In this document: piece by piece, positions 11,746 through 23,626 of the stretch
Position numbering within the stretch: the first letter of the stretch is position 1
Layout: each line of letters begins with the position of its first letter
Assembly: GCA_030141605.1 (NCBI GenBank)
Contig: JAQGDQ010000513.1
Coordinates: forward strand, 94,534 to 158,533
DNA: 64,000 nucleotides
Source of the DNA: Tubiluchus corallicola
Lineage: Eukaryota > Priapulida > Priapulimorpha > Priapulimorphida > Tubiluchidae
Direction: 5' to 3'
Notes under the pieces: generated by a model
The model's database searches: none
Seen by the model: the letters and a program-made list of their open reading frames with translations, nothing else
Told to the model about the DNA's origin: nothing
Program-made: the position numbers and the translations under genes

Positions 11746-13559
11746 ACATGACTCTAACAATTCAAATAAGAAATACAGTATAAACAATTTTTTACCAAAA
11801 TGTTTAATCAGTACTTGACGCCTCACGGTATCGTGTTAATTGGGTGTAATGGGTTTTTTGTCTGCTGTACCAGGAGTATAATACACATAAGGCTGTTAAG
11901 TTGACTGGCAGTTCATCTATGAATGTATCAAGTAATTTGTCTTACACTTCAATTAAAAGACTCTATTCTACAACGTACGACGAATAGCTTCTTGCTGTGT
12001 GATGACCAACGTTTCTCTGTCTTGTTTACATCGATTAATAACATTCATGTTCATTATAATGCATACTATATAGTGACAGCATGTCCAGTAGGATAGCCAG
12101 AGATGTTTGAAAAATTTTCACGCTGGTTTGATACCGCATTGGTTATTAGTCATCTAGGATAATTGCTAAGTGATCTCGTCTAAATCTATACGTCATTCAT
12201 CAATCATTCCACTGACTGCTGTAACATAATTAATGTCTATAGTGGCTGATTATTCAATTAGGCAGAGTTTTCAAGTCGTTCAACCAAGCATGCATTAATT
12301 TTTTAATTGTTGTAATTTTGTAATACTACGCCACTTATGAAATATTTATAAAAATATTACCAACAAAGTGACGCCTATTTTATGTACGCATCTGGTTTAA
12401 TATGATTAATAAAAGTTCTGAATTAAGGGGGTTTGTGCTATTTTGAAAAGGCACTGGCCCTAGGGCCACACCTAAATAGTGAAAACATGAACACAGGTTG
12501 AGAAAAGGAGAATTTGATTTGCTGTTGTTAGGAGTTGTATTAATATTTTTGTTGAAGAAAGCGGCTGTAGTTAATAGGGACCAGTTTTCCGGTCAAGAAC
12601 TCCACAGAGAAAAGGCCCGAGTGAAGAAGTCGAGTAGTTGATTCTGATTCAGGAGCCCAGTGACGGTCCTACTCGAGAATCGAGATTATCTTCCACTGAA
12701 TATACAGTGATAAGACAACATATAGCGACTAGCCGGTCGAAAAGACGATGTAAATCTTTGCCATGCCTGGCCTCGTTACTGTTTCGCTGTGAGTTTTTAA
12801 ATTATGAAATCGAAAAAAGTTTGTGAATAGGTACTCAGTATTAAATATATACTCATTTATGTGTTTTATATGACTAATGTAAGTCACTTAATTTCACCAT
12901 CAAACATCTTTATTCCACCTACTTTGGGACTGCAAAAAAGTTAGCAGTTATAACGACTATTGAATAGATTGATGCTATCGAATATCGGTATTCTGCCAAA
13001 AATGTGAGCGAGGTTGGTATTATAAAGGAGGTGGGTGGATGGGGGTTAATGAGGTTAGACTTAATGTGATTGCGTTAATAGGCTTACTTTGTGGCTTGTG
13101 CAAAATGTACAAAGCCGATGGAGATTTAGTTCCCTATAAACGACTGTGGCGATTGAGTAACGTAATGAAATTATTTTCGCAACTTGTAATGCAATTCAAA
13201 TTGCGCGTGTATATCATTTAATTTCACCTGGCATTGACGTGAAATTGATTCTGATACGATCATTGCAAGTCTACAGACATGTTTGTACGTAAGATACAGG
13301 CTCTGTCAGTGACACATCGATCCAAACATTTAAGAAAAATCAGTAATCTTAAATCGTGTACTTACGAATATTGATTGAGACATTGTTTAGCACTTGCTTA
13401 CCATTAGGTCTAGCTTTACTACATATAACTTTCAAATGAACTTAACGTTCATTTCACGGCATCTTTCGCTCTTATTTTCATCATTTCCTAGTTTTACGAG
13501 TTTGCGCTTAGCATCCGCTATATGGCTCCTATCATTAAATATCTAGTTCCGGCGCTAAT
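11746..13559. other. unassigned sequence
   Basis: About 1.8 kb of mostly AT-rich DNA. Small open frames at 12,638 and 13,039 have no recognisable domain. Nothing supported. Confidence 0.35.
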
Positions 13560-13850
13560 AGTAGTATTTTCCCCATCACTGGCTTCCCGCAAGCATCTTG
13601 CAGGTCGCGTGGCAACGTGCAGCAGCGAAGCGCACGCTGATTATTTGTGTAGTGTACGGTTTTCTAGTTGGTTTTGAGAAGCTTCACACTTGTTTCTCGG
13701 GACTCTCATAAATTGTACGGAACGGGACGTGCAGCTGTTCTCGCCAGTAATACAACAGCAGTCGGCGGGCGGATTACATGTAAACTAGTTTCGAATTTAT
13801 ATATTTGAAGCTAGCCAGGGAGGCTGTTTTATTCATATGGCGACAGGTTG
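13560..13850 (+). promoter_or_regulatory. possible promoter / 5' exon region (GC-richer island)
   Basis: This stretch is visibly richer in G, C and CpG than its surroundings (GCGTGGCAACGTGCAGCAGC, GTCGGCGGGCGG) and free of the repeat families found elsewhere. It ends in ATGGCGACAG followed by GTTGGT. If that is a first coding exon with a donor, it would leave one base of a codon, which is the phase the ADAR acceptor at 50,175 needs. That pairing is an inference. No TATA box or other promoter signal is clear. Confidence 0.25.
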
Positions 13851-14796
13851 GTGTTTTTATTCATCAGTCGTTTATATATTACAGCAGCTGAGTTTGTATT
13901 TTTGTTGAATTTGTCTTGGTGGTTTCCAACGCGTTTTTTAGGCGTGCACTTGGAAAAAAGACATTTGCTTGTGTATTCTCACGATCTTCTTCATGAGTGC
14001 AATTCATTACAGAATCATTTTTTCTGAGTATGGACTATTAACGTTAAGATTTCATTAGAATTTAAAGGTAGTTTACATTTTCATTAACTAAAGGCTTTTC
14101 ATACCTGTGGTCTAGACATGTTCTGTATTTTAGTTTGAATATTTTAGAAAGGTATTTGGGCAGATATGTGAAAAGATTACTGATCGTTATGAATTTCTTA
14201 ATGTTTCATATTTTAGCTACATGTGTCTACACCATTGGTTGGCGGATTGTCTTCGTCATTGTAATTATTTAGACTTGAACAGCTGAACTTGATTGAGCTA
14301 TAATTGATATATAAACGTGCTCACAATTGGGAAGTATTTAAAACGCGTTTGGCTAGTATAATCATGCTTTCATTAACGACGAGATTAATTGTTTACATTT
14401 TCGTTGTTTGCATATCAGGCTACGATAATTTTGATGAATTGCTTCTTTCATTAAAGAAAAGTGCTGCTGACAAGTTTAAGAATGAACGTGTTATTGGAAT
14501 GTCTTTTTTTAACACAAGATGTCAGTCTCTGTCCCGTCAGAAGATTCTGACGGCTACTTCCGAGTTCCGTGGTTAAAAACACATTTTGGGGGCAGGTGGT
14601 GCATATTTACTGCTGTAGAAACTAAGAAATATGTAAACAAACGCTTTTATCGCTTTTACGTTGTTTCCGCGCGTCGTATTTCCACTTCGGCTGATTTTTT
14701 AAACTTGAAGTTTTCTCAAATTCGCAAACGTTTGCCGATCGTCTAGATCTTTGCTGAAATTCAACTAGCGCTCGGCTGCTTCCGTGTTGCGCGGTG
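13851..14796. other. unassigned, repeat-poor sequence
   Basis: Two overlapping + strand open frames (14,304-14,576 and 14,519-14,746) sit here. Neither matches a domain I recognise, and they lie in different frames. They are left unannotated. Confidence 0.3.
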
Positions 14797-15076
14797 CGTA
14801 AAAGAGACGTGAATTCTCAGGTACTGATAAGCTGTGTTAGTTTCGTGGCAGTCTTATAATAATACTTCGTGAACTTGCAGTGCTACTGGGATTTGTAGAG
14901 TGTAGATAGCAATTAAATTACACACACACGCACGCACGCACGCACGTAAAAAGACGTGAATTATCAGGTACTGATAAGCTGTGTTAGTTTCGTGGCAGTC
15001 TTATAATAATACTTCGTGAACTTGCAGTGCTACTGGGATTTGTAGAGTGTAGATAGCAATTAAATTACACACACAC
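14797..15076. repeat. tandem duplication, 147-bp offset
   Basis: The block from CGTAAAA(G)AGACGTGAATT to GATAGCAATTAAATTACACA occurs at 14,797-14,930 and again 147 bp later with only a few changes. The copies are joined by (CA)/(CG)-rich simple sequence, suggesting slippage or unequal exchange at the microsatellite. Confidence 0.9.
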
Positions 15077-15130
15077 ATGCACACGCGCACACACTCACAC
15101 TCACGCACGCCCCCCCCACACACACACGTG
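15066..15130. repeat. CA-rich microsatellite
   Basis: Irregular (CA)n with CG and C-run interruptions. Confidence 0.9.
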
Positions 15131-15528
15131 CACACCCTCATATATAAGCATGTACTTATATTTAGAAACCAGTTTTCACAAAACACACAATACTAATCCA
15201 TAATATGCGATCATTTTATAAGAATGCAGAACAGTCAGCTAAACATACGTTTCATCAATGATCTAAAAGTGATTTTGCGTGGGAACGTACCTTACAGTAC
15301 AGTATTAAGGAATGCATCTGGCTTCAATTGCTAATTGGCTAGTTAGTGTTACTCGTTGTGAAGCAACACCAATCCCACGGCTGTTACATTTTCTACAATG
15401 TTTGCATGGTCATAGCAGTGAAATAAGCAGACCTGGATGACTGAGCTTAGTGTTCAGCTTGGGCAGCAGTCTACCACCTTCCGTCCCTTGCATGTCTTTA
15501 AACTGCAGGGTTAGTAGTATAAATATAT

Positions 15529-15655
15529 ACACACACACACGCACGCACGCGCACAAAAACACACACACAAACACACACACGCACACTCACACTCACACGC
15601 ACACACACACAAACACACACACACACACCCGCACACGTGCGCACACACACACACT

Positions 15656-15689
<34 letters not shown>

Positions 15690-15693
15690 CACA

Positions 15694-15727
<34 letters not shown>

Positions 15728-15750
15728 ACACACACACACACACACACACG
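15529..15750. repeat. (CA)n microsatellite with CG/AA interruptions
   Basis: About 220 bp of degenerate (CA)n. All six frames give histidine/threonine or cysteine/valine-rich peptides. These are artefacts. Confidence 0.97.
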
Positions 15751-16135
15751 AGAGTCTATGTGCCAAGTGTAACGAAGTCGGTGTCGAATGCCATTTTCTT
15801 CTATTTTGCTCTAAACATAACACTGCTCGCAACTTCCTTGTAAATACAATCATACCTTCAATTTCAGACTTACTTTTTAAATACTGACGACAAAGTAACT
15901 TGTATGATGCAATTTCGCGATGTCACTATTCAATGTGCTGTAGCTAAGTTTGTTCGTATTTGTATGTAAAATTTTGTTGTATGAATGCTTATTGTTCGAC
16001 CGGCCAATAGAAAAAAAAACACTGTTGCGTGTAGATTTTGAAATGAAATTTTTTTAAGTCAGTTCAAGTGCAGCACTATATATAGTATATTTGGCCCTAT
16101 TGGCCAAAAATCAATAAATTACTACTATATATAGT
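15751..16135 (+). mobile_element. non-LTR retrotransposon 3' fragment
   Basis: Directly after the microsatellite an open frame encodes LCAKCNEVGVECHFLLFCSK and then ARNFLVNTI, ending at a stop near 15,887. This fits the C-terminal Cys-rich tail (CxxC...E.HFL..C) found after the reverse transcriptase in many LINEs. A 3' end follows, with CAATAAATTACTACTAT near 16,112-16,128, like the AATAAA plus ACT-repeat end of the LINE at 47.7 kb. It is heavily 5' truncated, and a palindrome has arisen within the 3' part. Confidence 0.6.
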
Positions 16136-16194
16136 GCAGCACTTGAACTGACTTAAAAAATTTTATTTCAAAATCTACACGCAACAGTGTTTTT
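16015..16194. repeat. long near-perfect inverted repeat (73-bp arms, 35-nt loop)
   Basis: The left arm 16,015-16,087 (AAAAACACTGTTGCGTGTAG ... CACTATATATAGTA) is the reverse complement of 16,123-16,194, with about one mismatch and one length difference in the A/T run. The loop holds TTGGCCCTATTGGCCAA, itself a small hairpin, and a CAATAAA signal. Either strand's RNA would form a long duplex. Confidence 0.95.
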
Positions 16195-16603
16195 CTTCCT
16201 ACCTGCGTCATTGAAGCTACAAACGTCAAACTTGAGGGTCTTTACGCGTTCTTTCTGTGCATGGAATTTATTTCTCTTATCTGTTGAGGCGTCTTTAATG
16301 ATCAACTCATGATGGTAATATGTTCGGGGAGTAGGAAGGCGGCTTGCTTGTATTAGAAACACATGTTCCATACACGTGCACTGTTTTACGCATATGAACT
16401 TGGTAAGCTAAATTTTGGTGGCCTGGCGTGAGGCTTATGCTGTAAGCAATGGATGGTTTGAATTGTTGAACGTGTCTTGTTTCTAGTCAGCTTGTGTACT
16501 GTATGTCCGATTCTGTTGAAGCTTTGACGGTCAGTTCACTGTTACAGACATACCTTAGTGTTACGGGACTTTAATACAATTTTTTGGGTCTTCGCTGACG
16601 TTA
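16195..16603. other. unassigned sequence
   Basis: No gene or repeat recognised. The - strand open frame continues from the hairpin arm and has no domain. Confidence 0.35.
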
Positions 16604-16895
16604 TTAAAGGAAGACAGAATGATTGTCATATACTACCTCATTTTCAAGTACAGTAAATAATAGATTAAAATCTAAATTAACAGCGGGCGAGTCCAATTAT
16701 TGATGACATCACAAACGAACACAATTTTCAGCAGCAAAAATATTCCACGAGCGCGTTGCACGTGTTCACGAAAGCAAAAAGCTAAAGTACAGTGCTACTG
16801 TAAGATATTCAGTGTTTTGTACTAAAATTCGGCAAGTTTTAAGATAAAAATTCAAATTTCAAATTTACCGCTGTGCTCACGCATTCGTCACGACC
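16604..16895 (-). mobile_element. family A, copy 2 (partial)
   Basis: Starts at TTAAAGGAAGACAG, the complement of a family A 3' end, and runs through the TGATGACATCACAAAC and TTCCACGAGCG blocks to GCTCACGCATTCGTCACGAC, where similarity stops. Confidence 0.8.
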
Positions 16896-17132
16896 TACAA
16901 GCTCATTTCTTGCAAAGTTAATGGCTTCCATACAAAAATCATGAGAAGGGTTTACATTTGTCGGATTTGTTCGCATTTTCGTAAAAGTTTAGAAAACGCA
17001 ATTTAGAATATGCATTATGATGAACGGTACAACAACGTGAATCGCGTCCATTAAATGGATTTACCTTATACACGTTGTGGGTTTCTTTTTCATATTTAAA
17101 GGAAGACCAGATGAAGAAAGCTACAAACTGAT
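16896..17132 (-). repeat. family I segment between two family A copies, copy 1
   Basis: The stretch with CTCATTTCTTGCAAAGTTAA, ATGGCTTCCATACAAAAATC and GAATCGCGTCCATTAAATGG is the reverse complement of 29.57-29.84 kb. It lies between two family A pieces here and beside one there, so a composite A-I(-A) block seems to have moved or been duplicated. Confidence 0.8.
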
Positions 17133-17727
17133 GTTAAAGAAAGGATGATGTTTCATATATTACCGGTAATCAAGTCCGGTAAAAAGTATACATTTTAACA
17201 CCAATAATGCTGCAAAACGTTTCTGGTAAATAAATAATAGATTAAGAACTTAATTAACCGCAGGTGAGTCCAACTATTGATCACATCACAAACTATTATA
17301 ATTTTCAACAGCAAAAATATTCCACGAGCGTGTCGAACGAGTTTGTGAAAAAGAAAATTGAAGTACATTGCTACTGTGAGATATTCACTGTGTTGTATTA
17401 AAACTAGGCAAGTTTAACATAAAAATTCAAATTTACCGCTGTGCTCACGCATGAGCTGTCGAACGTGTGCAGTACGTCATAAACTAAGACATCCGAATTG
17501 AGAGGTACAGCACCTGTTTTTGTGCAATGCGTTTCCGAAATACACGTTTAACTAGCGAATGGCGAAACGCATGTAACAGAGAAGTACTAGTGGCGTGAAC
17601 GTGAAATTGTGCTTGTGTGGTAATAATTCACGTAAGTAATTTTTGAAAAAATAGTAAACATCTTTCAATATTTTAAACCGTATGTTGTTTTGACCTACAG
17701 TGTAAAATTGGGTCTGGTTTTGCTTTA
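17133..17727 (-). mobile_element. family A, copy 3
   Basis: A full-length reverse copy. It starts TTAAAGAAAGGATGATG, carries the AACGTGAAATTGTGCTTGTG and TAACTAGCGAATGGCGAAAC blocks, and ends near GGGTCTGGTTTTGCTTTA. Confidence 0.85.
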
Positions 17728-18305
17728 TCAGTGTTCTTATATGCTCAGATTATGAGAGGCCCCTACTTTCTGTAGTAGAACGACCAATTAATTGCTAATT
17801 AAGACTACTTTTTCACTCACCATAGGCTACTAATTGGTATCCACATTCTAAACTGCGTCTAATTCCGAAGCTTCATTTGGCTCAATTCAATTTTTCTTCA
17901 GTTCATTGCTGAAGTTTTAACAATTTGGTGGTTAAATTTGAGTAGTTTTCATTAGTTAGCGACGAAATTTGAAAAGTTTAACACTTCTGAGTTTAATAGC
18001 TTAATATCTAGTTTTAATATTTCATTTACTTTTTCAACAACGAAGTCACAGTTTAATGACGAAGCTCTTGTTAGTCTGATGCTAAATGCTTCATTAATTT
18101 GGCAGCTTAAGTTGCTTAAATTTTCACCCATCTTAAAGCAAAACCGGATCCAATCTCAAATTGTATTATGTGCTTTCATTTTTGTGAAGTCTGTTGTTTC
18201 TCTTCTAACTGTGTCACGAAGATTCACGGCATCATATTTATTCTCCTGTAGTATTTTTTTACTTAGCAGATAACCGAGTGAGCTAGAGTTATCGATATTT
18301 TCAAG
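17728..18305. other. unassigned sequence
   Basis: AT-rich with no recognised feature. Confidence 0.35.
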
Positions 18306-18836
18306 CAGGGATGAGAATATTACGCGGATACGCGGAATTCCGAGTTTTTGGAAGACCAGTAGTGCCATTTTTGTAAATCGCGTAAATTCGTTGAGAAAAC
18401 TTTTACGGACCCAGTACATTATTTCGCAAGCTGACCGCTAGTTGGCAGGCCGTCACTTTGTTTACATCACGTACATCAGTGTAACCACGTGTATATCTCT
18501 ATGTATAAAAATATAGAATCAATTGTGCGGAGTTATTTGAGTCAATTGCAGACAGTTTTTATATACTTTTGCATAGGAGCGGCCAGTACTTAGGTGTTTT
18601 TGAGACAATTAGGTATCATTTGTCCTTGATAGTTGGGTATTTTAAATTATGCATGAAACAAGGTAATTGATATTTTAAATCCACTTAGAGATCCACTCTA
18701 TGGTCACAAAATTGCAATTTGTTGCTGGCTCCAAGGGGGCTCCCTTGAACCCCATTGGGGGTCTAGGTGGCCCCAAAACCCCCAACCTGTTTCAGAGTTT
18801 TTTGCAATTTGTCATTCTCATCCCTGTTCAAGTTTT
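18306..18836. mobile_element. family J: hAT-like element with TIRs and 6-bp target duplication
   Basis: It begins CAGGGATGAGAAT and ends ATTCTCATCCCTG (13-bp perfect inverted ends). Exact TTCAAG flanks lie at 18,300-18,305 and 18,837-18,842. CAGGG ends are typical of hAT elements, although 6 bp is shorter than the usual 8-bp target. The interior near 18,730-18,800 has C/G runs (GGGGGCTCCC, CCCCATTGGGGG). There is no transposase frame. The 97-codon open frame from 18,700 straddles the end and is not considered real. Confidence 0.75.
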
Positions 18837-18842
18837 ACAGAT

Positions 18843-20608
18843 CCACGTTAAACTTAATCATTCGTCGGAATATCCCGTAGGAGTGTGCCATCCCACGCTC
18901 TTTCAAGTGGTTTTTAAGATGATCTGCCGCTGTTCACGTGTACTTCAGTTGCATTCCAAACTTATGTTACGGAATATCTTGTGGCCAGCTTGATTATGTC
19001 TTCCATTCTTTCCGATGAACCGAAGAACTTGTTTGTGTTTGCAGAGTTTTCGTTTGTTTTGATAAGTCAATGACTTCTCCCTGTAAACTTGAAATTAGAA
19101 CCGTAAACGAAGCCCTTGGTCAGTTTCGTGAGTCCTGGTGAAGTGAATGGTAAAATTATGTAACATTGCGACGTCGAAAGCTGTAGAAAAATATATAGCA
19201 GACTGCGTAAAGTGAACCACTTGTAGAAAACTTTAGCTAATAGCATAGAAGGATTGAATTTGTAGGGTAGTTTAAAGTATATTAGACTGAAGTTAGTGTA
19301 GACTGTTGTAGGCAGGTTCACTCTGGTGGTTGATACAAAGAATATGAAATTGCGTTGAACTGTGAAAGACTTAATTTCTATTTACATATTGCACTATTAT
19401 TTACGGGAGAGAACAGACATGGTGACCATTCAACATCAATACTCAAGAAGAAAAAACCCCAGCTGGCCTTGGCAGAGCTACCCAAGTCACATGCACCCAC
19501 TGAGCTTACCTGATTGGCTAGTAAAACACACTAGCAATCAACACTACCATACATGGGAAACCCAGCAGGTACAGGTGACTGAGCAGCACTGACCAAGGCC
19601 ATAACCTGGATTAAACTTGACTCAATTCAATAATAAATAATGTTAAATGCAGGTGGCAGCACATTAAGTTATTATTCTAGTAGTTTCTAAGTTAGGAATC
19701 GCAAATGAAATGTGCGACACCAATTACTTTAGAGCCGAATTCTGAAGCTGACTGTTACTTGTTAAGATGTGTACTGTTTCGTCACTTTATTTCAACGTGA
19801 TTTAATCACCGGTCCAACGTATACCTTGTTGATTGGGATACTAATTTTCTTGATTTCCTGTTGATGAGCGTGGCTAAGCTGATTACGCTATCTATAACTG
19901 TAGGCGTTTGTGCTTTGATCAAATATCGATTAGTAAAGGAAACATTGGCTTTCCGGAGGCGTTATTATGGAGATTTCGCCTGCTGTATTAAGAGAGGTTG
20001 ATGGATGGGTAGCTGTCATCTCCAAACTGCTAACGAATGCGGCTAATCAAATTATGGGCAAGTAACGACCTAATAATAATGTTATTTTGTTGTGGTACGT
20101 GTATCCATGTGAGAGTTTGCATCATTAATTCCGCTGTATGACATGAACAACAAGAAACCTTTTTACACCGCACGTGTCATTTAATGTACAGTAGCGTTAC
20201 AGTATCAATATAAGGACGTATTTAGTTAGTGAATCTTAATTAAAAAACATCTATTACCGTACAGTCAATAAATTACTCCAATACGAAATAATATTTAAAA
20301 AAAAATTTTATTCTAATTTAAACGCTGGCTGCTTTTTTGCGATTTTTATAGCTTTTGGTTTTAAAAATCAACTTTATTGTTACATATTTTACAATGTTAA
20401 AGGTGATCAAACTTCAGACTCACAGCAGTAGCATGTAAGACTCATTTATCTTAAAAGAAGTGCAAACTAATGTTATGTAAAAAAAAGTTTAAGAATATTC
20501 ATTGGTATAGTGACAATATAATGATCTAGATGTCACAATCAAATGTCGGAACTTTCAAAGCTAAAGGATAAGCAGATAAACTTCAAAGTTTCGTTGTGCG
20601 CATGCGCA
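18843..20608. other. unassigned sequence
   Basis: About 1.8 kb with no supported gene. A 76-codon + frame at 19,362-19,592 is compositionally less AT-rich than its surroundings but has no recognisable domain. Confidence 0.3.
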
Positions 20609-20924
20609 TTTACTGCAGGTCAAAGGTTAAGTGTGCCACAGCAACGCGTCTCTAAACAAATGTCATGTAACATGTGGGTAAAGCAAAGCCGTCTGCCGCT
20701 TCAGTTCAGCAACTTCAGTTGTTTTACGTGGACTTTACTTAGTTATACATTAGTCTGCGCGTAGAGTGGTTTACTAGCAGGATCTTGCTTGGGAACAAGA
20801 AAAATGAACTAGGTAAGGTTCTAGCTAGCTGTTAAAACTGCTACTATTACAACGGAATGGGCTGCAAGGCGTTGTCAAGTGTACACAAGTGCGTTGTCTG
20901 GTACACTTAACCTTTGACCTTTTC
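20609..20924 (+). mobile_element. family H: short TIR element, copy 1
   Basis: The left end GGTCAAAGGTTAAGTG is matched at the right end by CACTTAACCTTTGACC, enclosing about 315 bp. The interior (GCCGTCTGCCGCTTCAGTTC, CTAGCAGGATCTTGCTTGGG) recurs inverted at 40.98-41.28 kb. No coding capacity. The 73-codon open frame from 20,543 overlaps its left part and is dismissed. Confidence 0.75.
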
Positions 20925-21965
20925 ACCAATTGCATTTCAATTGCTGGAACCGTGAAAACACTTATGCTTGATAAGTCAGCTCACGTTTCCGGATTGCAAA
21001 TTTGCAATAATCGCGAATTTTGAATGATGGACAAAGTTAGTTCTGCAAGGATGAAGAAGAAAAAGCTGCCGCGATGGCTTCATTGTGAGCGCGTATTGAT
21101 TGGGTAAATTTCGTGCGTGTTCTATGACTTAATTCCGTTGGACTCGTCATACCGCGAAATTCGTCTGAATCGTCAGAGCCGGGGGAATTCTCAATAGTTT
21201 GCTGTCAAACATGTTCACCCAGTTATAATCAGTGTTCGCAGAAGTACTATGGAAATTCTCGCGTGTAGCTCGAGTACTGTCGTAACTGATTACGTATCAA
21301 CCACCATCCCATTCGTGTTAAATACCATTTACGCTATGAGCGTCTCGCATTTCCTTTTATTTGAGGACATCCGGACAAGGAAGCCACAATTCGCGCATGC
21401 GCTTTATTTTCTTAGTATTATTTTATCACAGCATTCAATTAATATCAACCTGTCAGAAAGACATCAGCTTCTTTTGAAGTGTTTACATTCGTAGAAATCT
21501 AGAAATGCTTTGCAGTCGTCTTTATACTCATCGGTTGAAGTGGCCTAAAAGCAATGTTATATTTTATTTATATCTTTATTTCAGTACAAAAATGTCATAT
21601 AAATGTCACTCATTATTTCATATGTCATATAAATGTCACGCAGTACAGGATAAAAGACATATTTACAGTTATAAGTGGTAGTAAAATAGGTATATAATAC
21701 GCTGCAAAAGTAATATAAAAACAGCACACACGTAATGAAACGTATAGTGTGGTTAATACAAGATTCTAATATTTGATAATCACAGAATGTAAAACGACAG
21801 TAGGATTAGCGAGAAATTTCTTTCAGGTGTAGACATTCGTTTAAATGCACGCATGCTGAAATACGTGTCATCACTTTAAAGGAAAAGAGCATGATTTTTC
21901 ACAACCTGCTGCGATATCGAAGTACGGTATGATTACCCCCCATAGCGAGCTGAACTAGTGATGAT
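20925..21965. other. unassigned sequence
   Basis: An 81-codon + frame (21,249-21,494) has no recognisable domain. ATGTCATATAAATGTCAC is duplicated near 21,590-21,640. Nothing else supported. Confidence 0.3.
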
Positions 21966-22039
21966 CACAATATTCAACAGCACAAACATTCCACGAGCGT
22001 GTTGCACTTGTTTGCGAAAGCGAAAATTGAAGTACAGCG

Positions 22040-22045
<6 letters not shown>
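21966..22045 (-). mobile_element. family A fragment (copy 4)
   Basis: About 80 bp matching the family A block TTCCACGAGCGTGTTGCACT through GCGAAAATTGAAGTACAG, then interrupted by a (TA)n run. Confidence 0.7.

Positions 22046-22089
<44 letters not shown>
22043..22089. repeat. (TA)n microsatellite
   Basis: Uninterrupted TA repeats grown from or next to the family A fragment. Confidence 0.97.
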
Positions 22090-22090
<1 letters not shown>

Positions 22091-22510
22091 AAATTACGTT
22101 AATCAAATGTATTGTTGTACAATAAGCTATATCATACGACGTATCTATACGATGATATGTCTTCCTAGCACTGAAGAGCTGTACATTTAACTACCTGGAT
22201 GAATAATAGCCTGTCTGCACTACTAGAAACTGCATTGTAAATTATGCATGCCTGGTAATAGAATTTACATCCCCTGCGCAATTGCTTTGTTGTTATGGGA
22301 ATGGGATTTATATGACATGATAATTACTAGACGTAATACTCGATAAACACTCTACTCAAGGGGCTATCTAGTTGCATGTGCATTTTCAATTAGCTGCTCT
22401 CTTGTCAACTTCCCTGGCACAAGCGTAGCAGCTGAGTAGAACGAATATTAAACGAAAAACGAGGCGTCTTAAGGTAAAGGTAAAAAAATGAATTCATGCC
22501 TTTTAAGGAG

Positions 22511-23184
22511 TTTAAAACACAAGAAAACCCTCTGCTTTCATAAAGCTTGAAATTTTATACCACTTACGCAGCCTTTTTGCATGCAGGGCTTGCGTCGGCA
22601 ATAACGCTGTATAAAACTTGTAAATTTAAGCTCTCGTGATGACCGTTAGGCGCAACCATTTTGACGGTCAGTCATTTTAAACAAGTTAAAATAACATTGC
22701 GAAAGTTTGAAAAAAAATCTGAACATTCGTAGCGCACACGTCGCTAATTAAGTAAAATTTAAAGTTACTGTATTTTTGTCAATAAGATTAAAAATACGTT
22801 TTTTGGTTAGTGAGTGGTGCACCCTGGAGGTGAGTTAGCAACATTTTACAAATTGCTGAAAACATTTTAAATAGTTAATAATTTTCTTTTCTAATTACAT
22901 AACTCTTTCCGGCAGGTTAGCGAAATGCTAAGTAACATAATTTTGCGTAGGAAGTTTTTTGGGACATAGTTTAGCAGCATTTCCTTTTCTTCCCTTGATT
23001 AAGGTGTGCGTATATGACGTCATGTAATGGCGCCCTCGGAACAACATTGCGGGAGATTTAAAATGAAAACAAAAATCCTTTCAACATGAGTACAACATAC
23101 TCATAAAAATGCTGTAAAGTAATATATTTTTAAGGTGATTTTTCTGAAACCTACTTCAGGTACTCCTTTTCTTGTCCTGTAAAG
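22511..23184 (-). mobile_element. family B MITE-like element, copy 1
   Basis: A full-length reverse copy. Ends are TTTAAAACACAAGAAAACCC and the complement of TTACAGGACAAGAAAAGGAG. Diagnostic blocks are GTGAGTGGTGCACCCTGGAG, TGACGTCATGTAATGGCGCC, GGGAGATTTAAAATGAAAAC and CCTACTTCAGGTAC. Ends across copies are TTAAAG(G/C/A)ACAAGAAAA in inverted orientation, next to TTAA. No coding capacity. This copy is half of a large inverted repeat with 27.06-27.98 kb. Confidence 0.85.
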
Positions 23185-23364
23185 ATTTATGATATAAACT
23201 CCGCGTACGGCTTCAAATGCACAGAACGCTGAATCTGAAAAGCTCTCTAAATTAGCAAAAATTAAAGAAATATATAAGGCGTAGGAAATTTACGCGTTGA
23301 AGAAATAAGAGTGTTGTGGTAAGACTAAGTAAAACGGAAAGTTTGCTTAGTGCGGCACATTATT
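23185..23364. repeat. flanking segment shared with 27.06-27.31 kb
   Basis: CTCCGCGTACGGCTTCAAAT, GAACGCTGAATCTGAAAAGC and TAAGACTAAGTAAAAC occur here and, inverted, at 27.06-27.31 kb. They lie outside the usual family B boundary. Confidence 0.85.
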
Positions 23365-23626
23365 TCAGCTAGTTACTTCTCTTTTCTAGTTACAAAAGTT
23401 TCCAGCAGGTAAGCGAAATACTAAGCAATATAGATTCGCATGGGAAGTTTTTTTGAACATAATTTAACATTTCCGTTTCTTCCCCTGATTTACGGTATTG
23501 AGGAGATTCCGTAAATTCCTTTCAACGCGAGTACGATATATGCATATATTGTTTTAAAATAATGTAATTTTTTAAAGCAATTTTTCTGAAACCTGCTTCA
23601 GGTACCCCTTTTCTTATCGTTTAAAA
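23365..23626 (-). mobile_element. family B, copy 2 (partial)
   Basis: The 3'-half blocks (AGTTACAAAAGTTTCCAGCA, CTTCCCCTGATTTACG, CCTGCTTCAGGTACCCC) are present. The rest is missing. Confidence 0.8.

Noticed and set aside
15450-15887. Histidine/threonine-rich open frame of 145 codons
   Set aside because: A CA microsatellite in frame with a LINE tail. Only the last ~45 residues carry information.
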